From: Kaistia algarum
GTDB taxonomy: Bacteria > Pseudomonadota > Alphaproteobacteria > Rhizobiales > Kaistiaceae
Direction: 5' to 3'
Assembly (NCBI RefSeq): GCF_026343945.1
Contig: NZ_JAPKNJ010000001.1
Coordinates: 1,984,001 to 2,048,000, forward strand
DNA: 64,000 bases
The position numbers and the translations under genes were made by a program. Each line of letters starts with the position of its first letter. Positions within the stretch are counted from its first letter, which is position 1. Shown here piece after piece: positions 27,380-38,919 of the stretch. Below the pieces are notes generated by a model, which worked only from the letters and a program-made list of their open reading frames with translations, made no database searches and had not been told where the DNA came from.

Positions 27380-28942
27380 TCAGCCTTGCCGCGCGCGCAG
27401 AACGCGGATCAGCTCGGAAAAGTCGACGATGCGCGCAAACTGGCAGAGCATCGCGTAGAGCACGGCGGCGCCGAGGCAGATCGCCGCCAACGTCAACGCG
27501 GCAATGAGCCCGCCATGCGTCCGAAGCAACGGCTCGGCGAGCGCGGCGGCGGACCGGGCAACAAGGGTCATGGCGGCCGTGGCCACGATGAGCAGGAGAG
27601 CCGAGCGGCGGAGCCGAGCGTCCGGCTGCCAATGACCACGGACAAGCAGCAATCCGCCCAAAAGGCCGGCATTCACCCAGGCCGAGAGTGACGTCGCGAG
27701 GGCGATGCCGACTTCCGACAACACGGGGAACAGCGCCAGCGAGCCCGCGACGTTGATTGCCACCGCGATGGCAGCGAACCACATCGGCGTCTTCGTGTCC
27801 TCGCGGGCGAAATAGGCCGGCGACAGCGCCTTGATCAGGACGAAGGCCGGCAGGCCGAGCGCAAAGCCCATCAGCGTTCGCGCCGTGACGAGCGTATCGG
27901 CAGCATCGAAGGCGCCGCGCTCATAGATGATGCGGACGATCGGCTCGGCCAGAGCGAACAGTCCCGCCGCCGCCGGAAGCGTCAGCGCCATCGAGAATTC
28001 GACGCTGCGGTTCTGCAGCGCCGCGGCGAGATCGGCGCGACCGGCACGAAGCTGGCGCGACAGATCGGGCAGCACGACGACGGCGATGGTGGCGCCGACA
28101 ATGCCGAGTGGCAGCTGGTAGAGGCGATCGGCATAGCCCAGTACCGCGATGGCGCCGGGAGCGAAGGAAGCGATCATCGTGCCGATCACGATGTTGATCT
28201 GCGTGACGCCACCACCGATCAGACCCGGGACGGCGAGCGCCGTCAGGCGCCGCACCCCGGCAGTCAGGCGCGGGCGAAGCAAGGGCAGGTCGATCCCTGC
28301 CCGGCGGGTCGCGACAACGACCATGAGAAGCTGGGCGAGGCCGCCGACCAGGGTTGCCACCGCCAGCAGGATACCGGCTTGCTCCGTATCCTGCCGCCCG
28401 GTCACGATCACATAGGCCAGCGCGCCGACCAGGACCACATTGAGCAGCGCCGGCGCCATGGCGGCGGCGAGAAAGCGCCCATGGGCATTCAGCACGCCGC
28501 TATAGAGCGCGAGCAGCGAAATCAGCGCCAGATAGGGCAGCGCGATCCGCGTCAGCAGGATGGCGAGCGCGAATTTCTCCGGGTCGGCTGCAAAGCCCGG
28601 TGCCAGAACTCCGATGATCGGCGACATGAAAATCTCGCCCACGATCGTGACGATCACGAGGAGCAGCGCGAAGGCCGATAATACTTCGCCGGCAAATCGA
28701 TGCGCCGCCTCGTCGCCGCTCTCTTCCAGACGGCGGGCGAAGAGCGGGATGAAGGCCGCGGAGAACGCGCCTTCCGCAAAGAGGCGGCGAAAGAGATTGG
28801 GCAGGCGGAAGGCGACGAGAAAAGCGTCGGCGACCGGCCCCGTACCAAGCGCCGCCGCCATGAACATGTCGCGCACGAATCCGAGCAGTCGGCTCGACAT
28901 CGTGGAGCTCGCGACCGTCGCAAAATTGCGCGCGAGCGACAC
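27380..28942 (-). CDS. murJ: Lipid II flippase MurJ (MviN)
   Basis: MurJ flips the peptidoglycan precursor lipid II across the inner membrane. The 520-residue protein is hydrophobic with about 14 membrane segments. It opens with the family signature T-M-S-S-R-L-L-G-F-V-R-D and has G-T-G-P-V-A-D-A-F-L-V-A-F-R-L-P-N-L-F-R-R-L-F-A-E-G with conserved arginines. The start is a GTG at 28942, six bases after the glnD stop. The glnD-murJ-trpS order is shared with many alphaproteobacteria. Essentiality is expected from the family. Confidence 0.97.
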   Translation of the reverse strand: MSLARNFATVASSTMSSRLLGFVRDMFMAAALGTGPVADAFLVAFRLPNLFRRLFAEGAFSAAFIPLFARRLEESGDEAAHRFAGEVLSAFALLLVIVTIVGEIFMSPIIGVLAPGFAADPEKFALAILLTRIALPYLALISLLALYSGVLNAHGRFLAAAMAPALLNVVLVGALAYVIVTGRQDTEQAGILLAVATLVGGLAQLLMVVVATRRAGIDLPLLRPRLTAGVRRLTALAVPGLIGGGVTQINIVIGTMIASFAPGAIAVLGYADRLYQLPLGIVGATIAVVVLPDLSRQLRAGRADLAAALQNRSVEFSMALTLPAAAGLFALAEPIVRIIYERGAFDAADTLVTARTLMGFALGLPAFVLIKALSPAYFAREDTKTPMWFAAIAVAINVAGSLALFPVLSEVGIALATSLSAWVNAGLLGGLLLVRGHWQPDARLRRSALLLIVATAAMTLVARSAAALAEPLLRTHGGLIAALTLAAICLGAAVLYAMLCQFARIVDFSELIRVLRARQG

Positions 28943-28948
28943 CGCCCG

Positions 28949-31741
28949 TTATCCCGTCCGGCGGGCGGATGACTTATCGGCAGCGATATCGCCCTCGAAG
29001 ACCTGCTGCAGCCGGCGGCGGATATTCGCCTCGCGGGCGGCGTTGGTGACCTTCCGCGCCATCAGGTCGGTGACGTAGAAGACGTCGACGGCCCGCTCGC
29101 CGAAGGTCGCCACATGGGCGGAGGCGATGTTGAGATTGAGGTCCGAGATCGAACGCGTCAGGTCGTAGAGCAGGCCGGGCCGATCGATGCCCGAGGCTTC
29201 GATGACGGTGAACTGGTTGGACCAGGAATTGTCGAACAGGATCTCGGTCTTGACCGTGAAGGCCTTGATCTTGGCGCGCGGCTTGGCCTTGCGGGCGATC
29301 GCCTCGGGCAGCGCCACGGTCCCGGACAGCGCGTCCTCGATCAGAGCACCGACTTTCCAGCCCCGCCGCTCTTCCTCCTCGTCCGAATCGAACTCGCGCT
29401 GCAGGACGATGGTGTCGAGGGCGCGGCCATCGGTGGTGGTGAAGATCTGCGCATCGACAATGTTGCTGCCTGCGGCCGTGCAGGCGCCCGCGATCAGCGA
29501 CAATAGGCGAGGATGGTCTGGCGCGAAGATGGTGATCTCGGTGACGCCCTCGAAGGGGCGCATGGAAACGGCGGTGGCGAGCGTCTTGCCCGCCGCGTCG
29601 GCCTCGCGGATCATTTCGGCATGGGCGATCTTGCGCGGCAGGTCGACGCGCATCCAATAGGCCGGGTAGTGCCGCTCCAGATAGGCCTCGCGATCGGGAG
29701 CCGACCACCCCGACAGCGCATGGCCCAGCTCGGCCCGCGCCGCGGCGACGCGCTTGTCGCGCGAAATTTGGCTGTGGCCGCCGGTCAGCAAGGGCTCGGT
29801 CTCGTAGTAGAGCGTGCGCAGCAACTGGCCCTTCCAGGCATTCCAGACGCCAGGACCGACGGCGGAGATATCGGCGATCGTCAGGATCAGCAGGAGCTTC
29901 AACCGCTCCAGGCTCTGCACGACGGCCGCGAAATCCTGGATGGTCTTGCGGTCGCCAAGGTCGCGCGACTGCGCCGTCATGCTCATCAGGAGGTGGTTCT
30001 CGATGAGCCAGGCCACCGTCTCGGTCTGCGCGGGCGACAACCCAAGCCGCGGGCCGAGCTTGCGGGCGACCCGCGCGCCGGCGATCGAATGATCCTCCGG
30101 CCGCCCCTTGGCGACATCGTGCAGGAGCATCGCCACATAGAGCACGACGCGGTCCTGGATATTCGGGATCAGGCTGCTAGCTAGCGGATGATCCTGCGCA
30201 TGCTCGCCGCGCTCGATCGACGAAAGGATGCCGATCGAACGGATCAGATGTTCGTCGACCGTATAGTGATGATACATGTTGAACTGCATCATCGCGACGA
30301 TTTTGCCGAAATCGGGAAGGAAACGGCCGAGTACGCCGGCCTCGTTCATCCGTCGAAGAACGATCTCCGGCTGGCTTCTTGAGGAGAGGACTTCCAGAAA
30401 AAGCCGGTTCGCGACAGGATCCTCGCGCATCTCTCCGTCGATGAGCTTCAGCGAGCGGGTCGCCGCCTTCATCAGATCGGGATGGAAGGCGAGGTTGTGC
30501 TTGTCGGCCAGGTGAAAGAGACGGATCAGATTGGCCGGATCGCGCTCGAAGACATTGGCGGCCGCCATGTTGATGCGATCATGCTCGACGACGAAATCGG
30601 TGGTGCCGGGGATCTTCTTCAGCTTCCGGCGCGGCGCGATGCCGAAGAAGCGATTGAGCCTCGGCGTCGTCTTGGCGTGTTCTTCCTCCAGCGCCGAACA
30701 GAAGATCAGCGTCAGATCGCCGACATCCTTCGCGACGAGGAAATAGTGCTTCATGAAGCGCTCGACGTCCTTCATCCCTGGATGGGACGTGTAGCCGAGG
30801 CGTACCGCCATTTCGCGCTGAAGGTCGAAGGAGAGCCGTTCCTCGGCCCGGCCCGTGAGAAAGTGGAGGTGGCAGCGCACCGACCAGAGAAAGTCCTCCG
30901 ACTTGCGGAAGAGCGCCAACTCGGAACGAGAGAAGACGCCGGCCTCGACCAGCGCGTCACCGGACCGCACGCGGTAGAAATATTTGGCGATCCAGAACAG
31001 CGTATGGAGGTCGCGAAGGCCCCCCTTGCCCTCCTTCACGTTCGGCTCAACGACATAGCGCGAGGCACCCTGGCGGCGGTGACGTTCGTCGCGCTCGGCA
31101 AGCTTGGCCGCGATGAACGCCGGGCCGGTGTTCCGCACCACCTGCTCGTCGAAACGGAGGGTAAGCTCACCGAACAGCTTTTCGTCGCCCCAGAGAAAAC
31201 GGGCTTCGAGGATCGCCGTCCGGATCGTCATGTCGCCGCCGGAGAGGCGTATGCACTCGTCGACGTTGCGGGTCGCATGGCCGACCTTCAGGCCGAGGTC
31301 CCAGAGCATGTAGAGGACGAACTCGACGACGCTCTCGCCCCAGGGTGTCTGCTTGTAGGGCAGCAGGAACAGGAGATCGATGTCGGAGCCCGGCGCCAGC
31401 ATGCCGCGGCCATAGCCGCCCACGGCGACGAGCGCCATGCGCTCGGCCGAGGAAGGGTTCTGCGCCGGATAGACGTGACGGATCGCCAGTTGAAAGATCG
31501 CGCCGATGACTTCGTCGACGAGATCGGAAAGTCGCCGCGCGCATACGCTGCCGCGCCCGCCTGCCAGCAGATCTTGCTCGGCGCGCGCCCGGCCTTTCTT
31601 CATCACGTCCTTGAGCCGCGACAGCGCGGCCGCGCGGACCTGTGATTTTTCCGAATGGGTGGCGATCGTCTCGAGTTCGGCAGCGAGTTCATCGCGGTCG
31701 ACAAGCGCGGAGTCGGATCGGATCATCGGGTTCTGCGACAT
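28949..31741 (-). CDS. glnD: Bifunctional [protein-PII] uridylyltransferase/uridylyl-removing enzyme
   Basis: GlnD senses glutamine and (de)uridylylates PII proteins, setting nitrogen regulation. The 930-residue protein has a nucleotidyltransferase domain ([18 protein letters not shown], about residues 109-125) and a GlnD-type linker. An HD domain (L-L-H-D-V-A-K-G) follows, then two C-terminal ACT domains (about residues 735-810 and 850-920). The start ATG at 31741 has no obvious ribosome-binding site; an ATG five codons later is an alternative. Murein flippase murJ follows closely. Confidence 0.97.
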   Translation of the reverse strand: MSQNPMIRSDSALVDRDELAAELETIATHSEKSQVRAAALSRLKDVMKKGRARAEQDLLAGGRGSVCARRLSDLVDEVIGAIFQLAIRHVYPAQNPSSAERMALVAVGGYGRGMLAPGSDIDLLFLLPYKQTPWGESVVEFVLYMLWDLGLKVGHATRNVDECIRLSGGDMTIRTAILEARFLWGDEKLFGELTLRFDEQVVRNTGPAFIAAKLAERDERHRRQGASRYVVEPNVKEGKGGLRDLHTLFWIAKYFYRVRSGDALVEAGVFSRSELALFRKSEDFLWSVRCHLHFLTGRAEERLSFDLQREMAVRLGYTSHPGMKDVERFMKHYFLVAKDVGDLTLIFCSALEEEHAKTTPRLNRFFGIAPRRKLKKIPGTTDFVVEHDRINMAAANVFERDPANLIRLFHLADKHNLAFHPDLMKAATRSLKLIDGEMREDPVANRLFLEVLSSRSQPEIVLRRMNEAGVLGRFLPDFGKIVAMMQFNMYHHYTVDEHLIRSIGILSSIERGEHAQDHPLASSLIPNIQDRVVLYVAMLLHDVAKGRPEDHSIAGARVARKLGPRLGLSPAQTETVAWLIENHLLMSMTAQSRDLGDRKTIQDFAAVVQSLERLKLLLILTIADISAVGPGVWNAWKGQLLRTLYYETEPLLTGGHSQISRDKRVAAARAELGHALSGWSAPDREAYLERHYPAYWMRVDLPRKIAHAEMIREADAAGKTLATAVSMRPFEGVTEITIFAPDHPRLLSLIAGACTAAGSNIVDAQIFTTTDGRALDTIVLQREFDSDEEEERRGWKVGALIEDALSGTVALPEAIARKAKPRAKIKAFTVKTEILFDNSWSNQFTVIEASGIDRPGLLYDLTRSISDLNLNIASAHVATFGERAVDVFYVTDLMARKVTNAAREANIRRRLQQVFEGDIAADKSSARRTG

Positions 31742-31793
31742 CCAGAGAAGAGAATTTTTCGGAACCTAGACCGGTTCGCGGGGATAAACCACC

Positions 31794-34529
31794 TCAAGCG
31801 CGTTTCGACGACGCCTTCGCTTCGGTGCGTAGCGCCTTGAGCCTGTAGAGCGCCTCCAGCGCCTCGCGCGGCGTCAGGTCGTCCGGCAGGATCCGGTCGA
31901 GTTCCTCGGCCATCGGATCGGTCACGACCGGCCGCTCGGGAACGGCGCGCGACAGCGCCGCGGCGAAGAGCGGCAGGTCGTCGATCAATGTCGCCGATGG
32001 CGACTGGCGATCCGTCTCCTCCAGCCGCGAGAGCACGTCGCGCGCCCTCGCCACGACGGAAGATGGCAGCCCGGCGAGCTTCGCGACCTGGATGCCATAG
32101 GACCGGTCGGCGGCGCCGGGAACGATCTCATGCAGGAAGACGACGTCGCCCTCCCATTCCTTCACGCGAACCGTCGCATTTTCGAGCCGCGCGAGGCGCT
32201 GCGACAGGGCCGTCAACTCGTGATAATGCGTCGCGAACAGGCCGCGCGAGCGGTTCACTTCATGGAGATGCTCGATCGCTGCCCAGGCGATGGAGAGGCC
32301 GTCGAAGGTCGCGGTGCCGCGGCCGATCTCGTCGAGGATGACGAGCGAGCGCTCAGTCGCCTGGTTCAGGATCGACGCGGTTTCGACCATCTCGACCATG
32401 AAGGTCGAGCGGCCGCGCGCCAGATCATCGGCGGCGCCGACACGGCTGAACAGGCGGTCGACCACGCCGATATGGGCGGCGCGAGCCGGAACATAGCTGC
32501 CCATCTGGGCGAGGACGGCGATCAGCGCGTTCTGGCGCAGGAAGGTCGATTTGCCGGCCATGTTGGGACCGGTGATCAGCCAGATGCGTCCCGCCTCCGC
32601 GCCCGCTTCCCCGAGACGGCAATCATTCGCCACGAACGGATCGGCATGCTCGTTCCGGAGCGCCTGCTCGACCACCGGATGGCGGCCACCCTCGATCTCG
32701 AAGGCTAGCGACCGATCGATGATCGGCCGGCACCAGCCCTCGGCATCGGCCAGCTCGGCCAACGCCGCCGCGTGGTCGAGCTTCGCCAGCGCATCGGCGC
32801 CGAGGCGGATTGCCTCCGCCTCGGCGGATACCGCGGCCAGCAGCGCGTCGAAGATCGACAGCTCCATGGCGAGCGAGCGATCGGCCGCCGTGGCGATGCG
32901 CGCCTCCAGCTCGGCCAATTCCGTCGTGATGAAACGCATCGCGCCGGCCATGGTCTGGCGGTGGATATAGCGACCGGCGAAATCGGCTCCGAGCAGCCGC
33001 TCGCCATATTGCTGCGGCACCTCGATGAAATAGCCGAGCACGTTATTGTGCCGGATCTTCAAGGCCCGGATCTCGGTCTCAGCCGCATAATTGCCTTGCA
33101 GGCCGGCGATGACCTGCCGGCTCTCGTCGCGCAGCGCGCGCGTCGCATCGAGATCGGCATCATAGCCGGCGCGCACAAAGCCGCCGTCGCGGCGCAATAG
33201 CGGCAACTCGTCTCCGAGCGCAGCGGCGAGGCGGCCGGCCAGTGCGGCAGGGGCCTTGGCCAGATCATCCACGGCGGCGTCAAGCTCTGCCGGAAGCCCC
33301 CCGGATGCCTGCGAAAGACGCTCGGCGAGGCCGAGGGCCGCCGAAACGCCCATGCCGATCGCCGCCAGGTCGCGCGGACCGCCCCGGTGCAGCATCAGCC
33401 GCGACAGCGAGCGCGACAGATCTGGGCCGGAGGCAAGCAGCGAACGGATCTGCCCCCGCGCGAAGCCGAGCGACAGCATGAAGGCGACCGAATCGAGGCG
33501 CTGGCCGATCTCGTCTGGATCGGTCGAGGGGCTGGCGAGGCGACTGGCAAGGAGGCGCGACCCGGCGCCGGTCACGGTCCGATCGATGGCGGCAAGCAGG
33601 CTGCCCCGGCGCTCGCCGGACAGCGTGCGCGTCAGCTCCAGATTGGCCCGCGTCGCCGCATCGACGAGCATGACCGTGCCGTCGCTCTCGCGAACCGGGC
33701 GGGCAAGGGGCGGCCGTTCGCCGATCTGCGTCTTCTCGACATAGGCGAGTACCGCCGCCGCCGCCGCGAGTTCCACACGTGAGAAGGCGCCGAGGCCGTC
33801 CAGCGTATCGATGCCGAAATAGGCAGCAAGACGGCTCGCCGCGGACGCACCGTCGAAGAAGGCCGACGGCAGCGGGGTCGTGGCTCCCGGCAGGACGCGG
33901 ATAAGATCGCGCATCGTCTCGTCCGCGAAAAAGCTGTCCGGAAGGAGGACCTCGCGCGGGTCGATACGGGCGAGATCGGCAGCCAGACGCCCGGCCTCGC
34001 TCTCCGCCAGGCGGAATTCGCCGGTCGATATATCGATCCAGGCGAGCGCGAAGCGGTCCGCACCCTCCGCGCCCGTACCACGCGAACGCGCCACCGCCGC
34101 CAGATAATTGTTGCGGCCGGCGTCGAGCAGCGTCTCCTCGGTAATCGTACCCGGCGTCACCAGTCGCACGACGTCGCGGCGCACCACCGAACGGCCGCCA
34201 CGCTTCTTCGCCTCGGCCGGATCCTCGGTCTGCTCGCAGACGGCGACGCGATGACCGAGACCGATCAGCTTCTGCAGATAGTCATTGGCCGCATGGACCG
34301 GCACGCCGCACATCGGGATGTCTTCGCCCAGATGCTTGCCCCGCTTCGTCAGCGTGATGCCGAGCGCGCGCGAAGCCGTTTCGGCATCGTCGAAGAAGAG
34401 CTCGTAGAAATCACCCATCCGGTAAAACAGGAGGCAATCCGGATTGGCCGTCTTGATCTCGATATACTGCTCCATCATCGGCGTCGGGCGCACCGAAGGG
34501 GCGGGAATTTCGTGGGTGGGATCCAGCAT
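31794..34529 (-). CDS. mutS: DNA mismatch repair protein MutS
   Basis: MutS recognises mismatches and small loops. The 911-residue protein has the N-terminal mismatch-binding domain with [15 protein letters not shown] (the F-x-E mismatch motif in its usual context). Connector, lever and clamp regions follow, then the ATPase with Walker [23 protein letters not shown] and T-H-Y-H-E-L. The start ATG at 34529 gives a short N-terminal extension before M-M-E-Q-Y. It is divergent from maeB across a 155-base gap; mutL is not in this window. Confidence 0.98.
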   Translation of the reverse strand: MLDPTHEIPAPSVRPTPMMEQYIEIKTANPDCLLFYRMGDFYELFFDDAETASRALGITLTKRGKHLGEDIPMCGVPVHAANDYLQKLIGLGHRVAVCEQTEDPAEAKKRGGRSVVRRDVVRLVTPGTITEETLLDAGRNNYLAAVARSRGTGAEGADRFALAWIDISTGEFRLAESEAGRLAADLARIDPREVLLPDSFFADETMRDLIRVLPGATTPLPSAFFDGASAASRLAAYFGIDTLDGLGAFSRVELAAAAAVLAYVEKTQIGERPPLARPVRESDGTVMLVDAATRANLELTRTLSGERRGSLLAAIDRTVTGAGSRLLASRLASPSTDPDEIGQRLDSVAFMLSLGFARGQIRSLLASGPDLSRSLSRLMLHRGGPRDLAAIGMGVSAALGLAERLSQASGGLPAELDAAVDDLAKAPAALAGRLAAALGDELPLLRRDGGFVRAGYDADLDATRALRDESRQVIAGLQGNYAAETEIRALKIRHNNVLGYFIEVPQQYGERLLGADFAGRYIHRQTMAGAMRFITTELAELEARIATAADRSLAMELSIFDALLAAVSAEAEAIRLGADALAKLDHAAALAELADAEGWCRPIIDRSLAFEIEGGRHPVVEQALRNEHADPFVANDCRLGEAGAEAGRIWLITGPNMAGKSTFLRQNALIAVLAQMGSYVPARAAHIGVVDRLFSRVGAADDLARGRSTFMVEMVETASILNQATERSLVILDEIGRGTATFDGLSIAWAAIEHLHEVNRSRGLFATHYHELTALSQRLARLENATVRVKEWEGDVVFLHEIVPGAADRSYGIQVAKLAGLPSSVVARARDVLSRLEETDRQSPSATLIDDLPLFAAALSRAVPERPVVTDPMAEELDRILPDDLTPREALEALYRLKALRTEAKASSKRA

Positions 34530-34587
34530 GGCCGGACCCTAGCAAAACGCCAAAGCTGTTTCACCGTCCCGGCATCAATCTCATGGC

Positions 34588-34615
34588 TTGAGATCACAGA
34601 AACCGGTGTTATCGT
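34588..34615 (+). promoter_or_regulatory. Candidate promoter for the malic enzyme gene
   Basis: CTTGAGA is followed after 16 bases by TATCGT, about 70 bases before the start codon. An ATCTC/GAGAT inverted pair overlaps the -35. The gap is divergent with mutS, so control elements for both genes lie here. Confidence 0.35.
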
Positions 34616-34684
34616 CGCCGACCACGATAAGGGTGGCCGCCAAGAGCCTCCCGCCTTCCGGAAACGCCTGACCCCGAGCGACAC

Positions 34685-36967
34685 ATGACAGAGACGAAGA
34701 GACCTACCCGGAACGGTCCTGCCGTGACGGACCAGGAAGCGCTGGAATTCCATTCACGCGGCCGACCGGGCAAGCTCGAGATCACGCCGACCAAGCCGAT
34801 GGCAACGCAGCGCGATCTGTCGCTCGCCTATTCGCCTGGCGTCGCTGTCCCGGTGAAGGCGATCGCCGCCGATCCGAGCCTTGCCTTCGACTATACGACC
34901 CGCGGTAACCTCGTCGCCGTGATCACCAACGGCACCGCCATTCTCGGCCTCGGCAATCTCGGTGCGCTCGCCTCCAAGCCGGTGATGGAAGGCAAGGCCG
35001 TTCTCTTCAAGCGCTTCGCCGACGTCGATTCGATCGATCTGGAGATCGATACGGAAGATGTCGACGCCTTCGTCGATTCGGTTCGCTATCTCGGCCCGTC
35101 CTTCGGCGGCATCAATCTCGAGGACATCAAGGCGCCGGACTGCTTCATCATCGAGAGCCGTCTGCGCGAGCTGATGGACATTCCCGTCTTCCATGACGAC
35201 CAGCACGGCACGGCGATCATCGCGACCGCCGGAATGATCAACGCGCTGCACCTGACCGGACGCGACATCAAGACGACGCGCCTCGTCTGCAACGGCGCCG
35301 GTGCTGCCGGTATTGCCTGCATCGAGCTGGTCAAGGCAATGGGGATGCCGTCGGAGAACGTGCTGCTCTGCGACACCAAGGGCGTGGTCTATGAGGGCCG
35401 CACCGAGGGCATGAACCAGTGGAAGACGGCGCATGCGACGCGGACGGATGCGCGCACGCTGCAAGACGCCATGGTCGGCGCCGATATCTTCTTCGGCGTC
35501 TCGGCGAAAGGCGCCCTGACGCCGGACATGGTGCGCTCGATGGCGCCGCGGCCGATCATCTTCGCCATGGCCAACCCGGATCCGGAGATTACGCCGGAAG
35601 AGGTGGCCGAGGTTCGCGACGACGCGATCATGGCGACTGGGCGATCGGACTATCCGAACCAGGTCAACAACGTCCTCGGCTTCCCCTACATCTTCCGCGG
35701 CGCATTGGACGTTCGCGCGCGGACGATCAACGAGCCGATGAAGATCGCCGCAGCCAAGGCCCTCGCCGAGCTCGCCCGAGAGGACGTGCCGGATGAAGTG
35801 GCCGCCGCCTATCAGGGCGTCCGGCCGCGCTTTGGGTCCAACTACATCATCCCCGTGCCATTCGACCCGCGCCTTCTGTCCGAGATTCCCGCGGCGGTGG
35901 CGCAGGCGGCGATGGATTCCGGCGTCGCCGGCAAGCCGATCGCCGACATCGCCGCCTACAAGATCCAGCTCTCGGCCCGGCGCGATCCGATCGTCGGCAC
36001 GCTGGCGCGCATCTATGAGCGCGTGCGGCGCAACCCGAAGCGCGTCGTGTTCGCTGAAGGCGAGGAAGAGCAGGTCATCCGCGCCGCCGCCAGCTTCGCC
36101 GCCCAGAAGCTCGGCACCGCGATCCTCATCGGCCGCGAGGATATCGTCCGCGACACGGCCGCTCAGGCCGGCATCGAGATCCGTGACGGCATCGAGATCC
36201 ACAATGCCCGTCTGTCGCGCCGCAACCCGGACTATATCGACAATCTCTATGCCCGCCTGCAGCGCCAGGGCTATCTCTTCCGCGACTGCCAGCGCCTCAT
36301 CAACACCGATCGCAATTATTTCGGCGCCACCATGGTCGCGCTTGGCGACGCGGACGCGATGGTGACCGGCGTTACCCGCAATTATTCCACCGTCCTCTCC
36401 GATGTCCGCCGGGTGATCGATACCCGTCCCGGCCACCGCGTGATCGGCATCTCGATCGTCCTGGTGCGCGGCCGGACCGTGATCGTCGCCGACACCGCCG
36501 TGCACGACATGCCGTCCGGCGAGGAACTCGCCGATATCGCGGAGGAAGCCGCGGGCTTCGCCAAGCGGCTCGGCTATGAGCCGCGCGTGGCCATGCTCGC
36601 CTATTCGACCTTCGGCCAGCCGGAAGGCGAGCGCTCGCGCCATGTGCGCGAGGCCGTCCAGATCCTGGAACGGCGGCGGGTCGATTTCGAGTTCGACGGC
36701 GAGATGGCGGCCGACGTGGCGCTGAACCCGAAGGTCATGGCGTCCTATCCGTTCTGCCGGCTTTCCGGTCCGGCCACGGTTCTGGTCATGCCGGCGTTCC
36801 ACTCCGCTTCGATCTCGACCAAGATGATGCAGGAACTGGGCGGCGCCACCGTGATCGGCCCGCTGCTGGTGGGCCTCGACAAGCCGGTGCAGATCCTGTC
36901 GCTGGGCTCGCGCGACAGCGACATCGTCAATATGGCGGCTCTGGCCGCGTTCAATGTCGGCGGTTGA
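34685..36967 (+). CDS. maeB: NADP-dependent malic enzyme with C-terminal phosphotransacetylase-like domain
   Basis: Malic enzyme oxidatively decarboxylates malate to pyruvate, supplying NADPH and pyruvate during growth on C4-dicarboxylates. The 760-residue protein has the malic N-terminal domain (about 25-165; [16 protein letters not shown]). An NAD(P)-binding domain follows (about 175-410; [12 protein letters not shown]), then a phosphate acetyl/butyryltransferase-like domain (about 440-755), the layout of the large MaeB type. In this family the C-terminal domain is regulatory rather than catalytic. NADP versus NAD preference is inferred from the architecture. Confidence 0.93.
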   Translation: MTETKRPTRNGPAVTDQEALEFHSRGRPGKLEITPTKPMATQRDLSLAYSPGVAVPVKAIAADPSLAFDYTTRGNLVAVITNGTAILGLGNLGALASKPVMEGKAVLFKRFADVDSIDLEIDTEDVDAFVDSVRYLGPSFGGINLEDIKAPDCFIIESRLRELMDIPVFHDDQHGTAIIATAGMINALHLTGRDIKTTRLVCNGAGAAGIACIELVKAMGMPSENVLLCDTKGVVYEGRTEGMNQWKTAHATRTDARTLQDAMVGADIFFGVSAKGALTPDMVRSMAPRPIIFAMANPDPEITPEEVAEVRDDAIMATGRSDYPNQVNNVLGFPYIFRGALDVRARTINEPMKIAAAKALAELAREDVPDEVAAAYQGVRPRFGSNYIIPVPFDPRLLSEIPAAVAQAAMDSGVAGKPIADIAAYKIQLSARRDPIVGTLARIYERVRRNPKRVVFAEGEEEQVIRAAASFAAQKLGTAILIGREDIVRDTAAQAGIEIRDGIEIHNARLSRRNPDYIDNLYARLQRQGYLFRDCQRLINTDRNYFGATMVALGDADAMVTGVTRNYSTVLSDVRRVIDTRPGHRVIGISIVLVRGRTVIVADTAVHDMPSGEELADIAEEAAGFAKRLGYEPRVAMLAYSTFGQPEGERSRHVREAVQILERRRVDFEFDGEMAADVALNPKVMASYPFCRLSGPATVLVMPAFHSASISTKMMQELGGATVIGPLLVGLDKPVQILSLGSRDSDIVNMAALAAFNVGG

Positions 36968-37042
36968 CGCCGCCGACATCAATTTGCAATCGGGAACGCC
37001 GATGTTAGCCTCTGCCAACCGATAAGCAGGGGAGAGATCGAC

Positions 37043-37423
37043 ATGGCCGAGCCGGGCACATTCTACTGGAACGAGCTGATGACGCGCGATGCGGCGCGCG
37101 CGAAGGATTTCTACGCCAAGACGCTGGGCTGGACGTTCGATTCCATGCCGATGGGCGAGGCTGGCGATTACCATATCGCCAAGGTCGGCGACACGATGGT
37201 CGGCGGCATCATGGAACTGTCAGGCGCGCAGTTCGAGGGCGTGCCCGACAATTGGTTCAGCTATATCGCGGTCGACGACCTCGACCAGCGCCTTGCCCTG
37301 CTGAAAGAAAATGGCGGCATGGTGATCCGCGAGCCCTTCGACGTGCCGGGCGTCGGCCGGATCGCGATCATCGCCATTCCCGGCGGCGCGGCGCAGGGCT
37401 GGATGGTTCCGGTCCCGATGTAG
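37043..37423 (+). CDS. VOC (glyoxalase/bleomycin-resistance fold) protein
   Basis: A 126-residue protein with the two beta-alpha-beta-beta-beta units of the vicinal-oxygen-chelate fold. It begins F-Y-W-N-E-L-M-T-R-D-A-A-R-A-K-D-F-Y and later has V-D-D-L-D-Q-R-L-A-L-L-K-E-N-G-G. Relatives with this W-N-E-L start are often annotated as putative glyoxylase (CFP32-like) proteins without proven substrate. The ATG follows AGGGGAGAGATCGAC, a strong ribosome-binding site. It lies 75 bases after maeB and ends 17 bases before the convergent pncA. Confidence 0.85.
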   Translation: MAEPGTFYWNELMTRDAARAKDFYAKTLGWTFDSMPMGEAGDYHIAKVGDTMVGGIMELSGAQFEGVPDNWFSYIAVDDLDQRLALLKENGGMVIREPFDVPGVGRIAIIAIPGGAAQGWMVPVPM

Positions 37424-37440
37424 ACTACGGGGCCGATAAC

Positions 37441-38058
37441 TCAGAGCGCTGACGAAGCGATCCGGCGGACGCCGGTCGCGTCCATCGCCGCGATGGCCGC
37501 CGCCAGCGAGTCATTCGTGTCGATGGCGCGGCAGGCATCCTCGATCACGACCGTCTCGAAACCATGGGCGCGAGCATCCTGCGCCGTCCAGGACACGCAG
37601 AAGTCGGTGGCGAGGCCGACAGCATAGACCTTCTCGATGCCACGCTCGAACAGATAGCCGGTGAGCCCGGTCGGGGTCTTGCGATCGGCCTCGAAGAAGG
37701 AGGAATAGCTGTCGGTGTGGGCGTGATAGCCCTTGCGGATAATCATCTGGGCGTGGGGGATATCGATACCGTCGGCGAGCGCCGCGCCGAACGAGCCCTG
37801 GATACAATGATCCGGCCACAGTACCTGCGGCCCATAGCGAAGATCGATCACGTCGAACGGCGCCTTGCCCGGATGGGACGAGGCAAAGGAGATGTGGTGC
37901 GCGGGATGCCAGTCCTGCGTGATGACGACATTCTTGAAGCGTCGGGCGAGATCATTGACCAGCGGGATGATCGCGTTGCCATCCGCGACGGCGAGCGCGC
38001 CGCCGGGGAGAAAGTCGTTCTGGATGTCCGTTACGATCAGTACGCTGGTCGAATCCAT
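37441..38058 (-). CDS. pncA: Nicotinamidase/pyrazinamidase
   Basis: PncA hydrolyses nicotinamide to nicotinate for NAD salvage and activates pyrazinamide. The 205-residue protein has the isochorismatase-like triad: aspartate 11 (T-D-I-Q-N-D-F), lysine near 109 (I-I-R-K-G) and cysteine 154 (T-D-F-C-V). The metal-site residues are D-W-H-P-A-H-H (about 49-55) and H84. The ATG at 38058 opens on the family start. It may be cotranscribed with alkB, 70 bases upstream. Confidence 0.95.
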   Translation of the reverse strand: MDSTSVLIVTDIQNDFLPGGALAVADGNAIIPLVNDLARRFKNVVITQDWHPAHHISFASSHPGKAPFDVIDLRYGPQVLWPDHCIQGSFGAALADGIDIPHAQMIIRKGYHAHTDSYSSFFEADRKTPTGLTGYLFERGIEKVYAVGLATDFCVSWTAQDARAHGFETVVIEDACRAIDTNDSLAAAIAAMDATGVRRIASSAL

Positions 38059-38128
38059 CGATCTAGCCGTCCCTTCTGTTGTGCCGCCGATAAGTCCCTG
38101 CGAACGCCTCCCCCGTCAACCCGCCCCA

Positions 38129-38758
38129 TCAACCCGCCCTTGTCACGCGGCGCAGGGTGAGATTGATCCGCCCGCCACCAGGAAGGAGCGTCGAGGTTCC
38201 CGGATAGATGCGGTCGACGCCGTGATAGGCAAGGCGCGCCTCGCCGCCGAGTACGACCACGTCGCCCGAGGCAAGGCGCAGCGAGCGGGTCGGGTCCCCG
38301 CGCCGGAGCCCGCCGAGACGGAAGAGGCAGCTGTCCCCCAGCGATACCGAGACGACGGGCGCGGCGAACTCGGCCTCGTCCTCGTCGCGATGCAGACCAA
38401 GCCTCGCATCGGCATCGTAGACATTGACGAGGCAGGCCTCGGGCGGCTCCGGGAAATCGGCGACGTCGCTCCATAGCTGCAACAAGGCGGGCGGAATCGG
38501 TGGCCAGGCGGCGCCGGTGACGGGGTGGACTGCCTGATAGCGATAGCCGGCGCGGTCCGAGACCCAGCCAAGCGTGCCGCAATTCGTCATGAGGACCGAG
38601 AAGGGCTTGCCCGTCTTCGGCATTTCCGGCCGATAGAGCGGCGCCGCGGCGACGGCGGCGAGGACTGCGTCGCGCAGCGCTTCCTGCTCGCGGCGATCGA
38701 AGCGGCCAGGGAAGATCCGGAAGCCTGTTGGCGGCGGCGATGCTGTGCTTGCCTGCAT
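38129..38758 (-). CDS. alkB: AlkB-type alpha-ketoglutarate-dependent dioxygenase
   Basis: AlkB repairs 1-methyladenine and 3-methylcytosine in DNA and RNA by oxidative demethylation. The 209-residue protein has the iron ligands H-x-D in L-G-L-H-R-D-E-D and the distal histidine in A-Y-H-G-V-D-R. The 2-oxoglutarate-binding arginines are in R-I-N-L-T-L-R-R. V-Y-D-A-D-A-R-L-G is the usual N-x-Y-x-x-x-x-x-L context. No adaptive-response ada gene is adjacent. The start ATG at 38758 lies in a divergent gap with dnaK. Confidence 0.95.
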   Translation of the reverse strand: MQASTASPPPTGFRIFPGRFDRREQEALRDAVLAAVAAAPLYRPEMPKTGKPFSVLMTNCGTLGWVSDRAGYRYQAVHPVTGAAWPPIPPALLQLWSDVADFPEPPEACLVNVYDADARLGLHRDEDEAEFAAPVVSVSLGDSCLFRLGGLRRGDPTRSLRLASGDVVVLGGEARLAYHGVDRIYPGTSTLLPGGGRINLTLRRVTRAG

Positions 38759-38811
38759 GTTTCCACGCCCCGATAACAGCCGGTAGCGGCCCCAATCCTC
38801 TCATTCGCCGC

Positions 38812-38843
38812 CTTGCGGCCTATTCGGCATCTTCTTATATACG
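38812..38843 (+). promoter_or_regulatory. Sigma-32 (heat-shock) promoter of dnaK
   Basis: CTTG, an 18-base spacer and CTTATATACG match, base for base, the alphaproteobacterial heat-shock consensus CTTG-N17/18-CYTATNTNNG as I recall it. Transcription would start near 38850 and leave a leader of about 120 bases. No CIRCE inverted repeat is seen, so dnaK is probably under RpoH rather than HrcA. Confidence 0.8.
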
Positions 38844-38919
38844 CCGGGAACCCGCTTGGGACCTTTCGGCCCGGCGAGAAATTACATAGTCCATGGGGGC
38901 CGTCCGGCAGGACCGGAAC

